Assembly: GCA_902797185.1 (NCBI GenBank)
Contig: CADBRV010000127.1
Coordinates: forward strand, 1-48,905
From: an uncultured Lachnospiraceae bacterium
GTDB lineage: Bacteria > Bacillota > Clostridia > Lachnospirales > Lachnospiraceae
DNA: 48,905 nucleotides
Direction of reading: 5' to 3'
The position numbers were made by a program, and so were the translations under genes. Shown in pieces: positions 9,501 through 16,253 of the stretch; position 1 is the stretch's first letter; every line of letters begins with the position of its first letter. A model generated the notes under the pieces. It was not told the DNA's origin, ran no database searches, and was given only the letters and a program-made list of their open reading frames with translations.

Positions 9501-10135
9501 GCCTTTTCCGACTGGTCCTTTAAAGGGCCCACCTGCTTTTCCAGCTCATAGATGATGTCGTTTAGGCGGACCAGGTTTTCCTGTTCCTTTTCCAGCTTTT
9601 TCTGGGTTTCGGACTTGCGGCGCTTGAATTTGACAATGCCCGCCGCCTCATCAAAAAGCTCCCGCCTCTCCTGGGGCTTGCCGTTCATGATCCGCTCAAT
9701 CTGGCCCTGCCCGATCAGGGAATAGCCTTCCTTGCCGATACCGGTATCATAGAAAAGCTCCTGGATATCCTTTAAGCGGCACAGCGTCCCGTTTAACAGG
9801 TATTCGCTTTCACCGGAACGGTAAATCCGGCGGGTCACGGTCACTTCCTTATAAGATACCGGGAGCGCCCCGTCCTCGTTGTCCAGCGTAAGGGAAACGG
9901 ATGCATAGCTTACCGGCTTCCTGGTGGCGGTGCCGGCAAAGATGACATCCTGCATGTTGCTGCCACGCAGCTGCCTGGCATTCTGCTCGCCCAGCACCCA
10001 GCGCACCGCGTCAGAGACATTGCTCTTGCCGCTTCCATTCGGACCGACTATGCCGGTAATCCCGCTGTGAAATTCAAATCTTGTTTTTTGGGCAAATGAT
10101 TTAAACCCGCTTAGTTCGATCCGTTTCAGGTACAT
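6557..10135 (-). CDS. smc: Chromosome segregation ATPase SMC
   Basis: A 1192-residue condensin subunit that compacts and helps segregate the chromosome with ScpA and ScpB. Walker A GPNGSGKSNV is at 31-40. Long Glu/Lys/Gln-rich coiled coils flank a hinge near residues 520-640 (GILGVVADLV, then GGAFRN). The ABC signature LSGGEKSLTA is near 1088 and Walker B CILDEIEAALDEP near 1115. Head, coil, hinge, coil and head are all intact and the length is normal. The start overlaps the end of rnc by 35 bases and the stop overlaps ftsY, so the three genes are tightly coupled. Confidence 0.99.
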   Translation of the reverse strand: MYLKRIELSGFKSFAQKTRFEFHSGITGIVGPNGSGKSNVSDAVRWVLGEQNARQLRGSNMQDVIFAGTATRKPVSYASVSLTLDNEDGALPVSYKEVTVTRRIYRSGESEYLLNGTLCRLKDIQELFYDTGIGKEGYSLIGQGQIERIMNGKPQERRELFDEAAGIVKFKRRKSETQKKLEKEQENLVRLNDIIYELEKQVGPLKDQSEKAKTYLAGREEQKKLDLQLYAITLSDNEKQKESLEEKTSILSGQLSGLRSSYEKGREDVGKIEAAMENIDRQMEEGRKKQEEAALQKQGCLHRIELLEAQIRAQEENRSHYEKQKEGREKDKQRLEQEKAAILEKQKELEKERQELENAHQSLSGQLSEISEDASSRQKRLEEIRSALLKLVEEKTSAESRHQHFSQLMEQQQEKAKSLAEEKQENRKEETRILSQKQQWEQKYRDLKEKHEEYDRLIRQNAKDLEEATRQRDETAAACEETGRECLKLQSRLESLTNMAERYEGYGSSIRRVMERRTDYPGILGVVADLVRTAPKYETAVETALGGSLQNIVTSDEKTARDMIGYLKKNRYGRATFLPLTSVKGKKPGREETALSEEGVLGMADSLVSCEDKYRGIVSSLLGSILVVDTIEHALRIAKAHHYSLRIVTLEGEYLRPGGSLTGGAFRNTSNLLGRRRELAELKRKLAKQQEKHSELLAQQEKVRAKRQGLRVQAEQYKSSAARTEVEENTAKLNVQRGEDAARQKKEQRKSLEEQIGAVSKEIASMQQQGDTVFSASKEMEGQQKALEEESASLQEEISRIQGQRQDIIRKMQEASAGLASNQAGSRYQQEALERACRELEKTEKDLEGLEGSRKGLEGASGTKQQEILDQKAVLEKLEEDLEGAARKLEEQAKAKEQIQSSYREFFEKREEVSNEISNLEKEEIRLNTKSEQLQQKMEQQDAYLWEEYGLTKNHALEQKEETGLSPAELRRKAKEVKDKIRSLGDVNVGAIEEYKEVSQRYEFLSSQKKDMEQARENLEKMITSLDSGMRKRFREQFARIQSQFQTVFATLFGGGKGTLQLVEGEDVLDAGIEIIAEPPGKKLQNMMQLSGGEKSLTAIALLFAIQNLKPSPFCILDEIEAALDEPNVDRFADYLKKLSNNTQFIVITHRRGTMAAADRLYGITMQEKGVSTQVSVDLAQQEMEKEEEKTG

Positions 10136-10829
10136 CTACAGTCTCTTTCTGGTTCAAAAGGAGCAGCGCCTCATAGGCCGCCTGCTGTTCCGCTGCTTTC
10201 TTGGAATGTCCGGAGGCGGACGTGACCTTCCTGCCTCCGATATAAAGGTTTACGTAAAAGGTACGGTTGTGGTCCGGCCCGGTAAAGCCTGCCTGTTCAT
10301 AGCGGACTTCGCCGTCCCCGTCCGCCACGGCTTTCTCCTGCAGCGCTGTCTTGGCATCCTGGTAAAGCTGTTTGCCTTTTACTTCCTTTAAGACCACTTC
10401 CTCCACATAGGAAAAAGCGGCTTCAAATCCGCCATCCAGGTACACAGCCCCGATGACCGCCTCCATGGCATCGGAAACGATGGAAGGCCGCCTGCGGCCT
10501 CCGGTCTGTTCTTCCCCTTTGCCCAGGTAGATATAGTCGCTCAGATGGATAGCCCTGGCGCACATGTCCAAAGTCGGCTCGCAGACAATCTCCACCCGCT
10601 TTTTGGAAAGCACCCCTTCCTGCTCGTCCGGATAATGGCGGAACAGGAAATCGCTTACCACGATTTCAAGGACGGCGTCCCCTAAAAATTCCAGCCGCTC
10701 ATTGTCCTTGACGCTGCTGTTCCTGCACTCATTGGCAAAGGAACTGTGGGTCAGCGCCCTTTTCAAAAGCCCCATATCCTTGAACTGGTAGGGGATTTGT
10801 TTTTGAAATTCTTCTTCTTTTGCTGCCAT
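10101..10829 (-). CDS. rnc: Ribonuclease III
   Basis: A 242-residue endonuclease for double-stranded RNA, acting in rRNA maturation. The catalytic signature NERLEFLGDAVLE (43-55; E47, D51) and the second acidic motif DAMEAVIGAVYLDGG lie in the nuclease domain. The last 70 residues form the double-stranded RNA-binding domain (FYVNLYIGGRKVTSASGHSKKAAEQQAA). The frame is open for 63 codons further upstream, but only the ATG at 10829 has an AGGAG site and matches the family. The upstream part would run through the acpP terminator hairpin. The window also carries the rRNA-specific mini-RNase III gene. Confidence 0.97.
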   Translation of the reverse strand: MAAKEEEFQKQIPYQFKDMGLLKRALTHSSFANECRNSSVKDNERLEFLGDAVLEIVVSDFLFRHYPDEQEGVLSKKRVEIVCEPTLDMCARAIHLSDYIYLGKGEEQTGGRRRPSIVSDAMEAVIGAVYLDGGFEAAFSYVEEVVLKEVKGKQLYQDAKTALQEKAVADGDGEVRYEQAGFTGPDHNRTFYVNLYIGGRKVTSASGHSKKAAEQQAAYEALLLLNQKETVDVPETDRTKRV

Positions 10830-10983
10830 CCTGGCTCCTATCTTTTTTCCTGCCTGGCCGTGGAAATGCTGGCAAAATGCCGGTCCATGAACCCCTTCGG
10901 GCTTCCTTCTTTCCCGGACGCAGACCAGCCTCTCGAAATGCCTGCCGGCAGAATCCACCGGCCTTCTGTCCGCGTGCGGTCGT

Positions 10984-11013
10984 GGAAAAGGCCTGTCAGA
11001 AAAGACAGGCCTT
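10984..11013 (-). terminator. Hairpin terminator between acpP and rnc
   Basis: On the minus strand the 10-bp perfect inverted repeat AAGGCCTGTC / GACAGGCCTT with a six-base loop is followed by TTTTCC. It lies 13 bases after the acpP stop and upstream of rnc. It would let acpP transcripts end here while allowing partial read-through into rnc-smc-ftsY. Confidence 0.7.
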
Positions 11014-11026
11014 CCCATATCTGCCT

Positions 11027-11278
11027 TTATTTGCCAAGCACCTCTTCGATGCGGTCCATGGCATCCTGTACGGTCTTGATCTCGGCAATCTGGTCCGCGT
11101 CGGCATCGTCATCGATCAGCTTGACATTCAGCTTTTCTTCCATGCCCATAATGATTTCCGTAATATCCAGGGAATCCGCATCCAGGTCTTCCGCAAATTT
11201 GGTCTCCGGCGTGATCTCGCTTTCGTCTACGCCCAAAACTTCCGCGATTACTTCTTTTAATTCGTCATAATATTTCAT
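11027..11278 (-). CDS. acpP: Acyl carrier protein
   Basis: An 83-residue acidic acyl carrier protein that holds growing fatty acids on a phosphopantetheine arm. The attachment serine is S36 in the DADSLDITE motif, and the helix-rich acidic pattern and length fit type II fatty-acid synthesis ACP. It follows plsX by 231 bp and precedes rnc, the standard Firmicute plsX-acpP-rnc-smc arrangement without the fab genes. Its ribosome site is weak (GAGGAAAGCGAG). A terminator hairpin immediately downstream suggests separate high expression. Confidence 0.97.
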   Translation of the reverse strand: MKYYDELKEVIAEVLGVDESEITPETKFAEDLDADSLDITEIIMGMEEKLNVKLIDDDADADQIAEIKTVQDAMDRIEEVLGK

Positions 11279-11509
11279 TTTTTTCTCGCTTTCCTCTGCG
11301 GCCGTCTATCGAGGCCGGTGGCACAGGCCTTGCATGCGCTTGGCACTTGTTATACAGGCTTTATCCATTATCTGAGACAAGCCCTCTTGTTTCCCTTTTA
11401 TACCTTTATTCCCGGAATGCCAATACTTCTAAAAATCCCATGCCCTTCCTATGCTTATTTCATACAAGGGCATATCCTGTTTCATTCTTTCTACGGATAC
11501 CGGAAGGCT

Positions 11510-12535
11510 TTATACGTCCTCCTCCAGGTCCAGCTTAAAGCTTTCCGAAATCTTGGTGGTCACATCCTGCCTTACAAAGGTTTCGCACTGCAGGATGGAA
11601 TTTTTGATCTCTACCGCTTCTGACGAGCCGTGGGCTTTTACCACCAGGCCACGAAGGCCCAGGAGCGGCGCCCCGCCGTACTGGGACGCGTCAAATTTCT
11701 TCATGGACTTCTTTAAAAGCGGCTTGATCAGCGCGCCGCCCACCTTCCCGCGGAAGCTGGACATCAAAGTCTGCTTGATCACGGTAAGGAAGGTGGAAGC
11801 CACCCCTTCATACATCTTCAGGATCACGTTGCCGGTAAACGCTTCTGTCACGATGACGTCCGCATATCCGGCGGAAATATCCCTGGCTTCAATGCTTCCG
11901 ATAAAATTAAGGTCCTTACACTTGCGGAGCATGGGCAAGGTTTCCTTTACCAGGGCATTTCCCTTTTCATCCTCTGCCCCGATATTGACCAGGGCGACCG
12001 TCGGGTTCTTCACCCCGATGACATGTTCCATATAGATGGAGCCCATCCTGGCAAACTGCACCAGGTGGTCTGCCCGGGCATCCACATTAGCGCCGCAGTC
12101 AATCAAAAGGGAAGCCCCTTTCTCTGTGGGGATCATAGGTGCCAGAGGCGCCCTGCGGACCCCTTTTGCCTTGCCTACGATCAGCTGCCCGCCTACCAGG
12201 ACAGCCCCCGTGCTGCCGGCGGAAACAAAGGCATCTGCCTCCCCGTTTTTCACCATCTGCAGACCTACCACAATGGAAGAATCTTTTTTCCTTCGGATCG
12301 CCGCCACCGGGGATTCCGCGGTGGCGATCACCTCTGTGGTATTGACGATTTCAAGACGGTCCTTGGGATACTCATATTTTTCCAGCTCGCCCTTCAGGAT
12401 GTCTTCCTTTCCTGCCAGGCGGATGTCGATGGAATCGGAGCTGTTCAACGCGTCAACAGCGCCTTTTATGATCTCTGTGGGCGCGTTGTCCCCTCCCATT
12501 GCATCCACTACGACTGTTACTCTTTTGCCGTCCAT
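11510..12535 (-). CDS. plsX: Phosphate acyltransferase PlsX
   Basis: A 341-residue enzyme that converts acyl-ACP to acyl-phosphate, the acyl donor for PlsY in phospholipid synthesis. It opens with VTVVVDAMGGDNAPTEI, the family hallmark, followed by TAESPVAAIRRKKDSS, SAGSTGAVLVG and NIGAEDEKGN. The ATG at 12535 follows AAGGTG. A much longer frame upstream (139 extra codons) runs through intergenic repeats and is not protein-like. Substrate ACP is encoded next door. No FapR-type operator was recognised. Confidence 0.97.
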   Translation of the reverse strand: MDGKRVTVVVDAMGGDNAPTEIIKGAVDALNSSDSIDIRLAGKEDILKGELEKYEYPKDRLEIVNTTEVIATAESPVAAIRRKKDSSIVVGLQMVKNGEADAFVSAGSTGAVLVGGQLIVGKAKGVRRAPLAPMIPTEKGASLLIDCGANVDARADHLVQFARMGSIYMEHVIGVKNPTVALVNIGAEDEKGNALVKETLPMLRKCKDLNFIGSIEARDISAGYADVIVTEAFTGNVILKMYEGVASTFLTVIKQTLMSSFRGKVGGALIKPLLKKSMKKFDASQYGGAPLLGLRGLVVKAHGSSEAVEIKNSILQCETFVRQDVTTKISESFKLDLEEDV

Positions 12536-12608
12536 GTTTTCACCTTCTTTCGTTTCGAATGAATCTGAATCGTTCCAATCAGCATTTATTATCGATTTAA
12601 TAGAAGCC

Positions 12609-12705
12609 GCTGCCCCATCCCTATGGATGCGGGCAAGGTCTCTTGCCGTACAGCTGGGGCTCCCGTGGCGTTGCCCCTCCCTTATGGGTGCGGGAAAGAC
12701 AAGGT
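12609..12705. repeat. Two imperfect copies of a short GC-rich hairpin unit
   Basis: TGCCCCATCCCTATGGATGC (from 12611) and TTGCCCCTCCCTTATGGGTG (from 12670) are imperfect copies about 60 bp apart, each with a small internal stem (CATCC/GGATG and CCC/GGG). They occupy the plsX-rpmF intergenic region. They may be degenerate relatives of the intergenic hairpin repeats elsewhere in the window, but the match is too weak to assign. Confidence 0.4.
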
Positions 12706-12741
12706 TTCCAGAAAATAAGCCTCCTGCTCCAGAATAAATAA

Positions 12742-12770
12742 ATATTACTATATCCTCCCCTGTTTTACAA
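12742..12770 (-). promoter_or_regulatory. Possible plsX promoter
   Basis: On the minus strand TTGTAA (12770-12765) is separated by 17 bp from TAATAT (12747-12742), pointing at plsX with a leader of about 200 bases. Both boxes are imperfect, so this is only a candidate. Confidence 0.35.
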
Positions 12771-12945
12771 GGAGGCCGTTGTGCGCTTGATTTTATACGG
12801 GCTGTTGTATTCTTGCTTTTTACCCGGCAATTCCTGTATAATGCCTTCTGCGTACTAGGCGCTATAAGGTGTTTCTTCTCACGATACCGCATCAGGCGCC
12901 TGCTTTTTCTATGGAAAGCCCCTGCCTGCTTTTTTACTTTTTCCC

Positions 12946-12974
12946 TTGACAAGCAGCCGGTCGGTTCCTATAAT
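12946..12974 (+). promoter_or_regulatory. Sigma-70/SigA-type promoter of rpmF
   Basis: A consensus TTGACA at 12946-12951 and TATAAT at 12969-12974 are separated by exactly 17 bp, about 70 bases ahead of rpmF. A weaker upstream pair, TTGCTT at 12813 and TATAAT at 12837 (18-bp spacer), may be a second start. The perfect boxes fit a strongly expressed ribosomal gene. Confidence 0.9.
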
Positions 12975-13047
12975 ATATTGAGTGTGACAAAGTCACGAAT
13001 AAATCGTATTTTATATACCACAAATTCCCGAGAAGGAGGTGTGTTTC

Positions 13048-13227
13048 ATGTCAATTTGTCCAAAAAATAAGTCTTCCAAGGGCAGAAGAAATAGCAGAAG
13101 AGCAAACTGGAAAATGTCAGCTCCGACTTTGGTAAAATGCAGCAAATGCGGCGCCCTGATGGTTCCGCACAGGGTCTGCAAGAATTGCGGTTCTTATAAT
13201 AAGAAGGAAATCATTTCCCAGGACTAA
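13048..13227 (+). CDS. rpmF: 50S ribosomal protein L32
   Basis: A 59-residue L32 with the basic N-terminus CPKNKSSKGRRNSRRANWK and a zinc ribbon CSKCGALMVPHRVCKNCG (two CxxC pairs). The ATG at 13048 sits seven bases after a full AAGGAGGT. An in-frame ATG three codons upstream lies inside that ribosome site and is not used. In related genomes rpmF normally precedes plsX on the same strand, often behind a DUF177 (YceD) gene. Here it is divergent from plsX and no DUF177 gene is beside it. Confidence 0.97.
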   Translation: MSICPKNKSSKGRRNSRRANWKMSAPTLVKCSKCGALMVPHRVCKNCGSYNKKEIISQD

Positions 13228-13247
13228 TTTTTCCAGAAATGTAAAGC

Positions 13248-13282
13248 AAGCGGCAGGATCAAATTCCTGCCGCTTCTTTTTT
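13248..13282 (+). terminator. rpmF terminator
   Basis: An 11-bp perfect stem AAGCGGCAGGA / TCCTGCCGCTT with a six-base loop is followed by CTTTTTT, 20 bases after the rpmF stop. Confidence 0.92.
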
Positions 13283-13390
13283 CGTGACATCTGGCGGACA
13301 GCCGAAGGTCATGCTTCGATCTGCCGTGCTTCGCGTGAATCAGGCAAGGGGCATTTCGTCCCCTGCTCGATCCCTTTTTTCTGCATATAG

Positions 13391-13417
13391 AAAAGGCGCC
13401 CTTCGGCGCCTTTTTCT
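13391..13417 (-). terminator. Bidirectional terminator after gatD
   Basis: AAAAGGCGCC, the loop CTTC and GGCGCCTTTTT form a compact hairpin with T-runs on both strands, two bases after the gatD stop. It separates gatD from the convergent rpmF. Confidence 0.85.
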
Positions 13418-13419
13418 TC

Positions 13420-14157
13420 TCAGCTTTCCACTTTGGACAGCCTCTTCTGCATATATTCATGGGCATTGTTTTCCAGTGCATCATCCAGCGGCGGAAGCTC
13501 AAAGGACGGGTTTTTCCTCCGGATCGCCCAGGTAAGCAAAAGGTCCGCTACCTTCGGATTCTTCGGCAGGAGGCACCCATGGCTGTAAGTGGCAAATACG
13601 TTCTTGTATCTTGCCCCTTCAAACCCGTCTTCCCCGTTGTTGCCATGGCCGGAAAGGACTTTGCCGATAGGTTTTACGCCGCTGCCCAGGTAAGTGCGCC
13701 CGGAATGGTTTTCAAAACCGACTACCGCTTCCCCGCCCAAGTCGTCGCAGGTAAACATATAGTTGCCGATCATCCTTTCCTTCTGCCCGATGGTATCCAC
13801 GTCGATGGCGCCGATAAAGTCGCACTGCTGGCCGTCCCAGGTCCGGTAATAGTTGCCCAGGATCTGGTAGCCGCCGCAGATCGCAAGAAAAGGCGCGCCG
13901 TCTTCAATGGCGGCTTTGATTTCTGCAGTCTTTTGGCCTTTCAGGTCATCCAAAAGGACCCCCTGCTCAAAGTCCTGCCCGCCTCCGATGAAAAACAGGT
14001 CATATTTGGAAGCCTGCAGGGAATCCCCTACGGAAACTTCGTCTACGCTGCAGGAAATCCCTCTCCATTCCAGCCTCTTTTTCAGGCAGGTCACATTTCC
14101 CCGGTCTCCATACAGGTTCAGGATATCCGGATAAAGATGGCAGATTCTAATTTCCAT
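13420..14157 (-). CDS. gatD: Lipid II isoglutaminyl synthase, glutaminase subunit GatD
   Basis: A 245-residue class I glutamine amidotransferase-like (CobB/CobQ type) subunit that supplies ammonia to MurT for amidation of the D-glutamate of lipid II. Characteristic are the N-terminus ICHLYPDILNLYGDRGN, the nucleophile C94 in FLAICGGYQ and H193 in YSHGCLLPKNP. The ATG at 14157 lies in the last codons of murT, one base from its stop; the 17 codons open upstream are murT sequence in another frame. Coupling with murT supports the heterodimer. Confidence 0.95.
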   Translation of the reverse strand: MEIRICHLYPDILNLYGDRGNVTCLKKRLEWRGISCSVDEVSVGDSLQASKYDLFFIGGGQDFEQGVLLDDLKGQKTAEIKAAIEDGAPFLAICGGYQILGNYYRTWDGQQCDFIGAIDVDTIGQKERMIGNYMFTCDDLGGEAVVGFENHSGRTYLGSGVKPIGKVLSGHGNNGEDGFEGARYKNVFATYSHGCLLPKNPKVADLLLTWAIRRKNPSFELPPLDDALENNAHEYMQKRLSKVES

Positions 14158-14158
14158 T

Positions 14159-15535
14159 TTATTTCTCCCAAAATTCCTCAAAACCGTACTTTTTGCTGAT
14201 CTTGTCACGAAGGTCCAGCATCGCCGTGTAAGTCGGCATGATATAAACCGGTGCCTCCTGGTCCGTGACCTCGTCCATCAGCTTTCCGTAATCTTTTTCC
14301 ACATGGATTTTCTCCAGCGGGATCCCGGCGTATTTAAACCGCAGCGCCATGTCATCGGCACGGACGCCGGACACATAAATCGCCGTCAGCAAATCCCCCA
14401 TGTCACAGAGCTTTTCAAAATCCACGTCCCAGATCCAGGAAACATCGGTCCCGTCCGCGTCACGGTCATTCAGGCAGACCGTAAACAGCACCGGGCCAGA
14501 AGCGTTGGAAAGGAAATTCAGCACCTGGTTGCAGCCTGCAGGGTTCTTTACCAGGATCATGCGCACGGAAGTCTTCCCTATGGGGAATTTCTCCATACGC
14601 CCGAAACCGCATTCGAAGGTGGAAAGGCTCTCGATGACGGTGGGCATATCCAGCCCCATGGCTTTTCCGGCAGCCGCGCAGGAGCAGGCATTGTAAATGT
14701 TGTACCCGCCAGGCAGGTTGATGACGGCGCGGTATTCTTTGCCGTCCACCGCGATGTTTACCACGGACTGCTCCGCGTCAGAGGAAATGACCTCTGTCAC
14801 CGCTACCTGGGGCGTGGGCCTGTGGTAGCCGCAGTTCGGGCACCGGTAGCCTCCCAGATGCCCATAGGTCACATAATCATAGACGTATCTATGTTTGCAG
14901 CGGACGCAGTAAGGCGCGTCGGAAACTTCTTTTACCCTTTCCTTGTAAATCGGCGTATTGACGCCAAAATACAGCACCTGGTTGGGCGCGTCCTGGGCAA
15001 TGGATGCCACCAGGGAGTCATCCGCGTTGAGGCACAAAGTTGCCTGTGGCAGGTGGGAAATGCCGATCTTGATATTTTCCAAAGTATGGGAAACTTCCCC
15101 GTAACGGTCCAGCTGGTCTCGGAACAGGTTGGTCACTACTACCACCTTCGCATCCACATATTTGGAAATCGCCTTGAAGGCGGCTTCATCCGATTCAATT
15201 AAGGCATAGGGATATTTGCAGGTGCCGCTCCAGGTAGAAGAATTGACGGCAAATTCTGCTGTGACACCGCTCAAAAGGTTGGCACCGGACTTATTGCAGA
15301 AAAAGGACAGCCCGTTATCCCGCATGGCCTGTTCCACCATCCTTGAAGTGGTGGTCTTGCCGTTGGTGCCAGTCACGATGACGACCTTGACATTTTTTGC
15401 CACCCTTCCCAGGATGTCCGGGCAGATCTTCAGGGCGACTTTCCCCGGAAAATCCGTACCGCCCCGTCCCAGCTTCCTGAGCAGGGCACGGCACCATTTG
15501 CACATTAAGATTGCAAAAGACGTTCTAAGATTCAT
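14159..15535 (-). CDS. murT: Lipid II isoglutaminyl synthase, Mur ligase-like subunit MurT
   Basis: A 458-residue Mur ligase homologue that activates the alpha-carboxylate of lipid II D-Glu with ATP and uses GatD ammonia to make D-isoglutamine. The P-loop VTGTNGKTTTS is at 54-64. A zinc ribbon typical of MurT is inserted in the central domain: C210, C213, C232, C235. The C-terminal DUF1727 part contains the DRDADGTDVSW aspartate segment. A short hydrophobic N-terminus precedes the ligase. It is the first gene of the murT-gatD operon, which modifies peptidoglycan cross-linking and resistance to muramidases. Confidence 0.95.
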   Translation of the reverse strand: MNLRTSFAILMCKWCRALLRKLGRGGTDFPGKVALKICPDILGRVAKNVKVVIVTGTNGKTTTSRMVEQAMRDNGLSFFCNKSGANLLSGVTAEFAVNSSTWSGTCKYPYALIESDEAAFKAISKYVDAKVVVVTNLFRDQLDRYGEVSHTLENIKIGISHLPQATLCLNADDSLVASIAQDAPNQVLYFGVNTPIYKERVKEVSDAPYCVRCKHRYVYDYVTYGHLGGYRCPNCGYHRPTPQVAVTEVISSDAEQSVVNIAVDGKEYRAVINLPGGYNIYNACSCAAAGKAMGLDMPTVIESLSTFECGFGRMEKFPIGKTSVRMILVKNPAGCNQVLNFLSNASGPVLFTVCLNDRDADGTDVSWIWDVDFEKLCDMGDLLTAIYVSGVRADDMALRFKYAGIPLEKIHVEKDYGKLMDEVTDQEAPVYIMPTYTAMLDLRDKISKKYGFEEFWEK

Positions 15536-15637
15536 GATTTAATACTACTTCCCCGCATGGCAGGTTCTTCCGTCCCGTAAACCACGGACACATTCCTGGA
15601 TAAAAGGAAAAGAAAACATCCTGCTTTGCTTTTTGCA

Positions 15638-15650
15638 GATACCAGGTATC
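15638..15650. promoter_or_regulatory. 13-bp palindrome upstream of murT
   Basis: GATACCAGGTATC is a perfect odd-length palindrome about 100 bp ahead of murT, in a region with no gene. CCAGGTATC recurs at 15725. It could be an operator or the tip of an RNA structure; no regulator can be named. Confidence 0.35.
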
Positions 15651-15754
15651 ATTATCAGATCCTTTTATTGTAACAGGCCTTCGGGCGTTATCCCGTACAA
15701 CATCGCCGGATCTGTTTATTACGGCCAGGTATCCCTACAAAACTTTTTCAGATC

Positions 15755-15784
15755 TGGCTGCAGGTTTCCTGCAAGCCTTTTTAT
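15755..15784 (+). terminator. Plus-strand terminator-like hairpin without an upstream gene
   Basis: GGCTGCAGG, TTT and CCTGCAAGCC are followed by TTTTTATT, a normal intrinsic terminator geometry reading rightwards. No plus-strand coding region precedes it; murT is divergent. It may end an unannotated short transcript from 15536-15750. Confidence 0.5.
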
Positions 15785-15911
15785 TATATCGTAAGGAGGG
15801 ACCCGCTTCAGCGGGAGGATTCCTTGCGATGCACTAGCCGCATCGTCCCATATCATCCCCCGAAGGGTGGTGACATGGGACGATTTGGAATGCGGCGTCT
15901 GTCCCTATAAT
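15785..15911 (+). repeat. Two-hairpin intergenic repeat, family 1, copy A
   Basis: Hairpin 1 pairs ATCGTAAGGA with TCCTTGCGAT around CCCGC-TTCA-GCGGG. A GCACTA link leads to hairpin 2, GCCGCATCGTCCCAT pairing with ATGGGACGAT...TGCGGC around a short stem CATCCCCC/GGGTGGTG. The element ends GTCTGTCCC. Copies recur at 16187, 28641, 34876, 38641 and 39754, always between genes. There is no open frame. Confidence 0.8.
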
Positions 15912-15966
15912 GGACGTCCGTGAAAAAAAAGTCAATGCCCGATGCGAATCAGCTAATACGGATATT

Positions 15967-16026
15967 CATGCCAGAAGGCGCTTTGGAAAAGCGATTGCCA
16001 GCTTTTCCAAAGCGCCTTCTGGCATG
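15967..16026. repeat. 60-nt perfect palindrome, family 3, copy 1
   Basis: A 26-bp uninterrupted inverted repeat beginning CATGCCAGAAGGCGCTTTGG closes an eight-base loop. The same core, CTTTGGAAAAGCGA, recurs in a 60-nt palindrome at 36831 and in a decayed copy at 30571. There is no T-run, so it is not a standard terminator. Confidence 0.85.
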
Positions 16027-16046
16027 CCTTGCACGTTGGGGCTGGA

Positions 16047-16081
16047 TAAAAACCCCCTCCGGGCAATAAAGCCTGGAGGGG
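16047..16081 (-). terminator. ackA terminator
   Basis: On the minus strand CCCCTCC pairs with GGAGGGG around a short internal GGC/GCC stem, followed by GTTTTTAT. It lies about 170 bases after the ackA stop and ends the pta-ackA transcription unit. Confidence 0.8.
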
Positions 16082-16186
16082 CATATCATGCAGCAGCCTG
16101 CATGGCGCATTTTCTTTTCGCATCTGCAGCCTGTTTTACCCGGACCGCAGCCTGCTCCTGCTGAAAAAGGAAGCGTCCGCCTTTTC

Positions 16187-16253
16187 TATATCGTAAGGAG
16201 GAGACCCGCTTCAGCAGAAGAATCCCTTACGATTCGGAATGCGGAGCCTGTCC
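16187..16253 (+). repeat. Family 1 intergenic repeat, short copy B
   Basis: ATATCGTAAGGAGGAGACCC and the paired CCCTTACGAT form hairpin 1, after which the sequence jumps to TCGGAATGCGG and CCTGTCC, the right-hand end of the element. The core of hairpin 2 is deleted. The copy abuts the ackA stop codon directly. Confidence 0.75.

Noticed and set aside
12536-12952. N-terminal extension of PlsX by 139 codons
   Set aside because: The extension runs through the intergenic repeats, and PlsX starts normally at 12535 with a ribosome site.
15785-15911. Family 1 repeat as an insertion sequence or MITE with target duplications
   Set aside because: No convincing terminal inverted repeats or flanking duplications could be seen by eye; mobility stays open.
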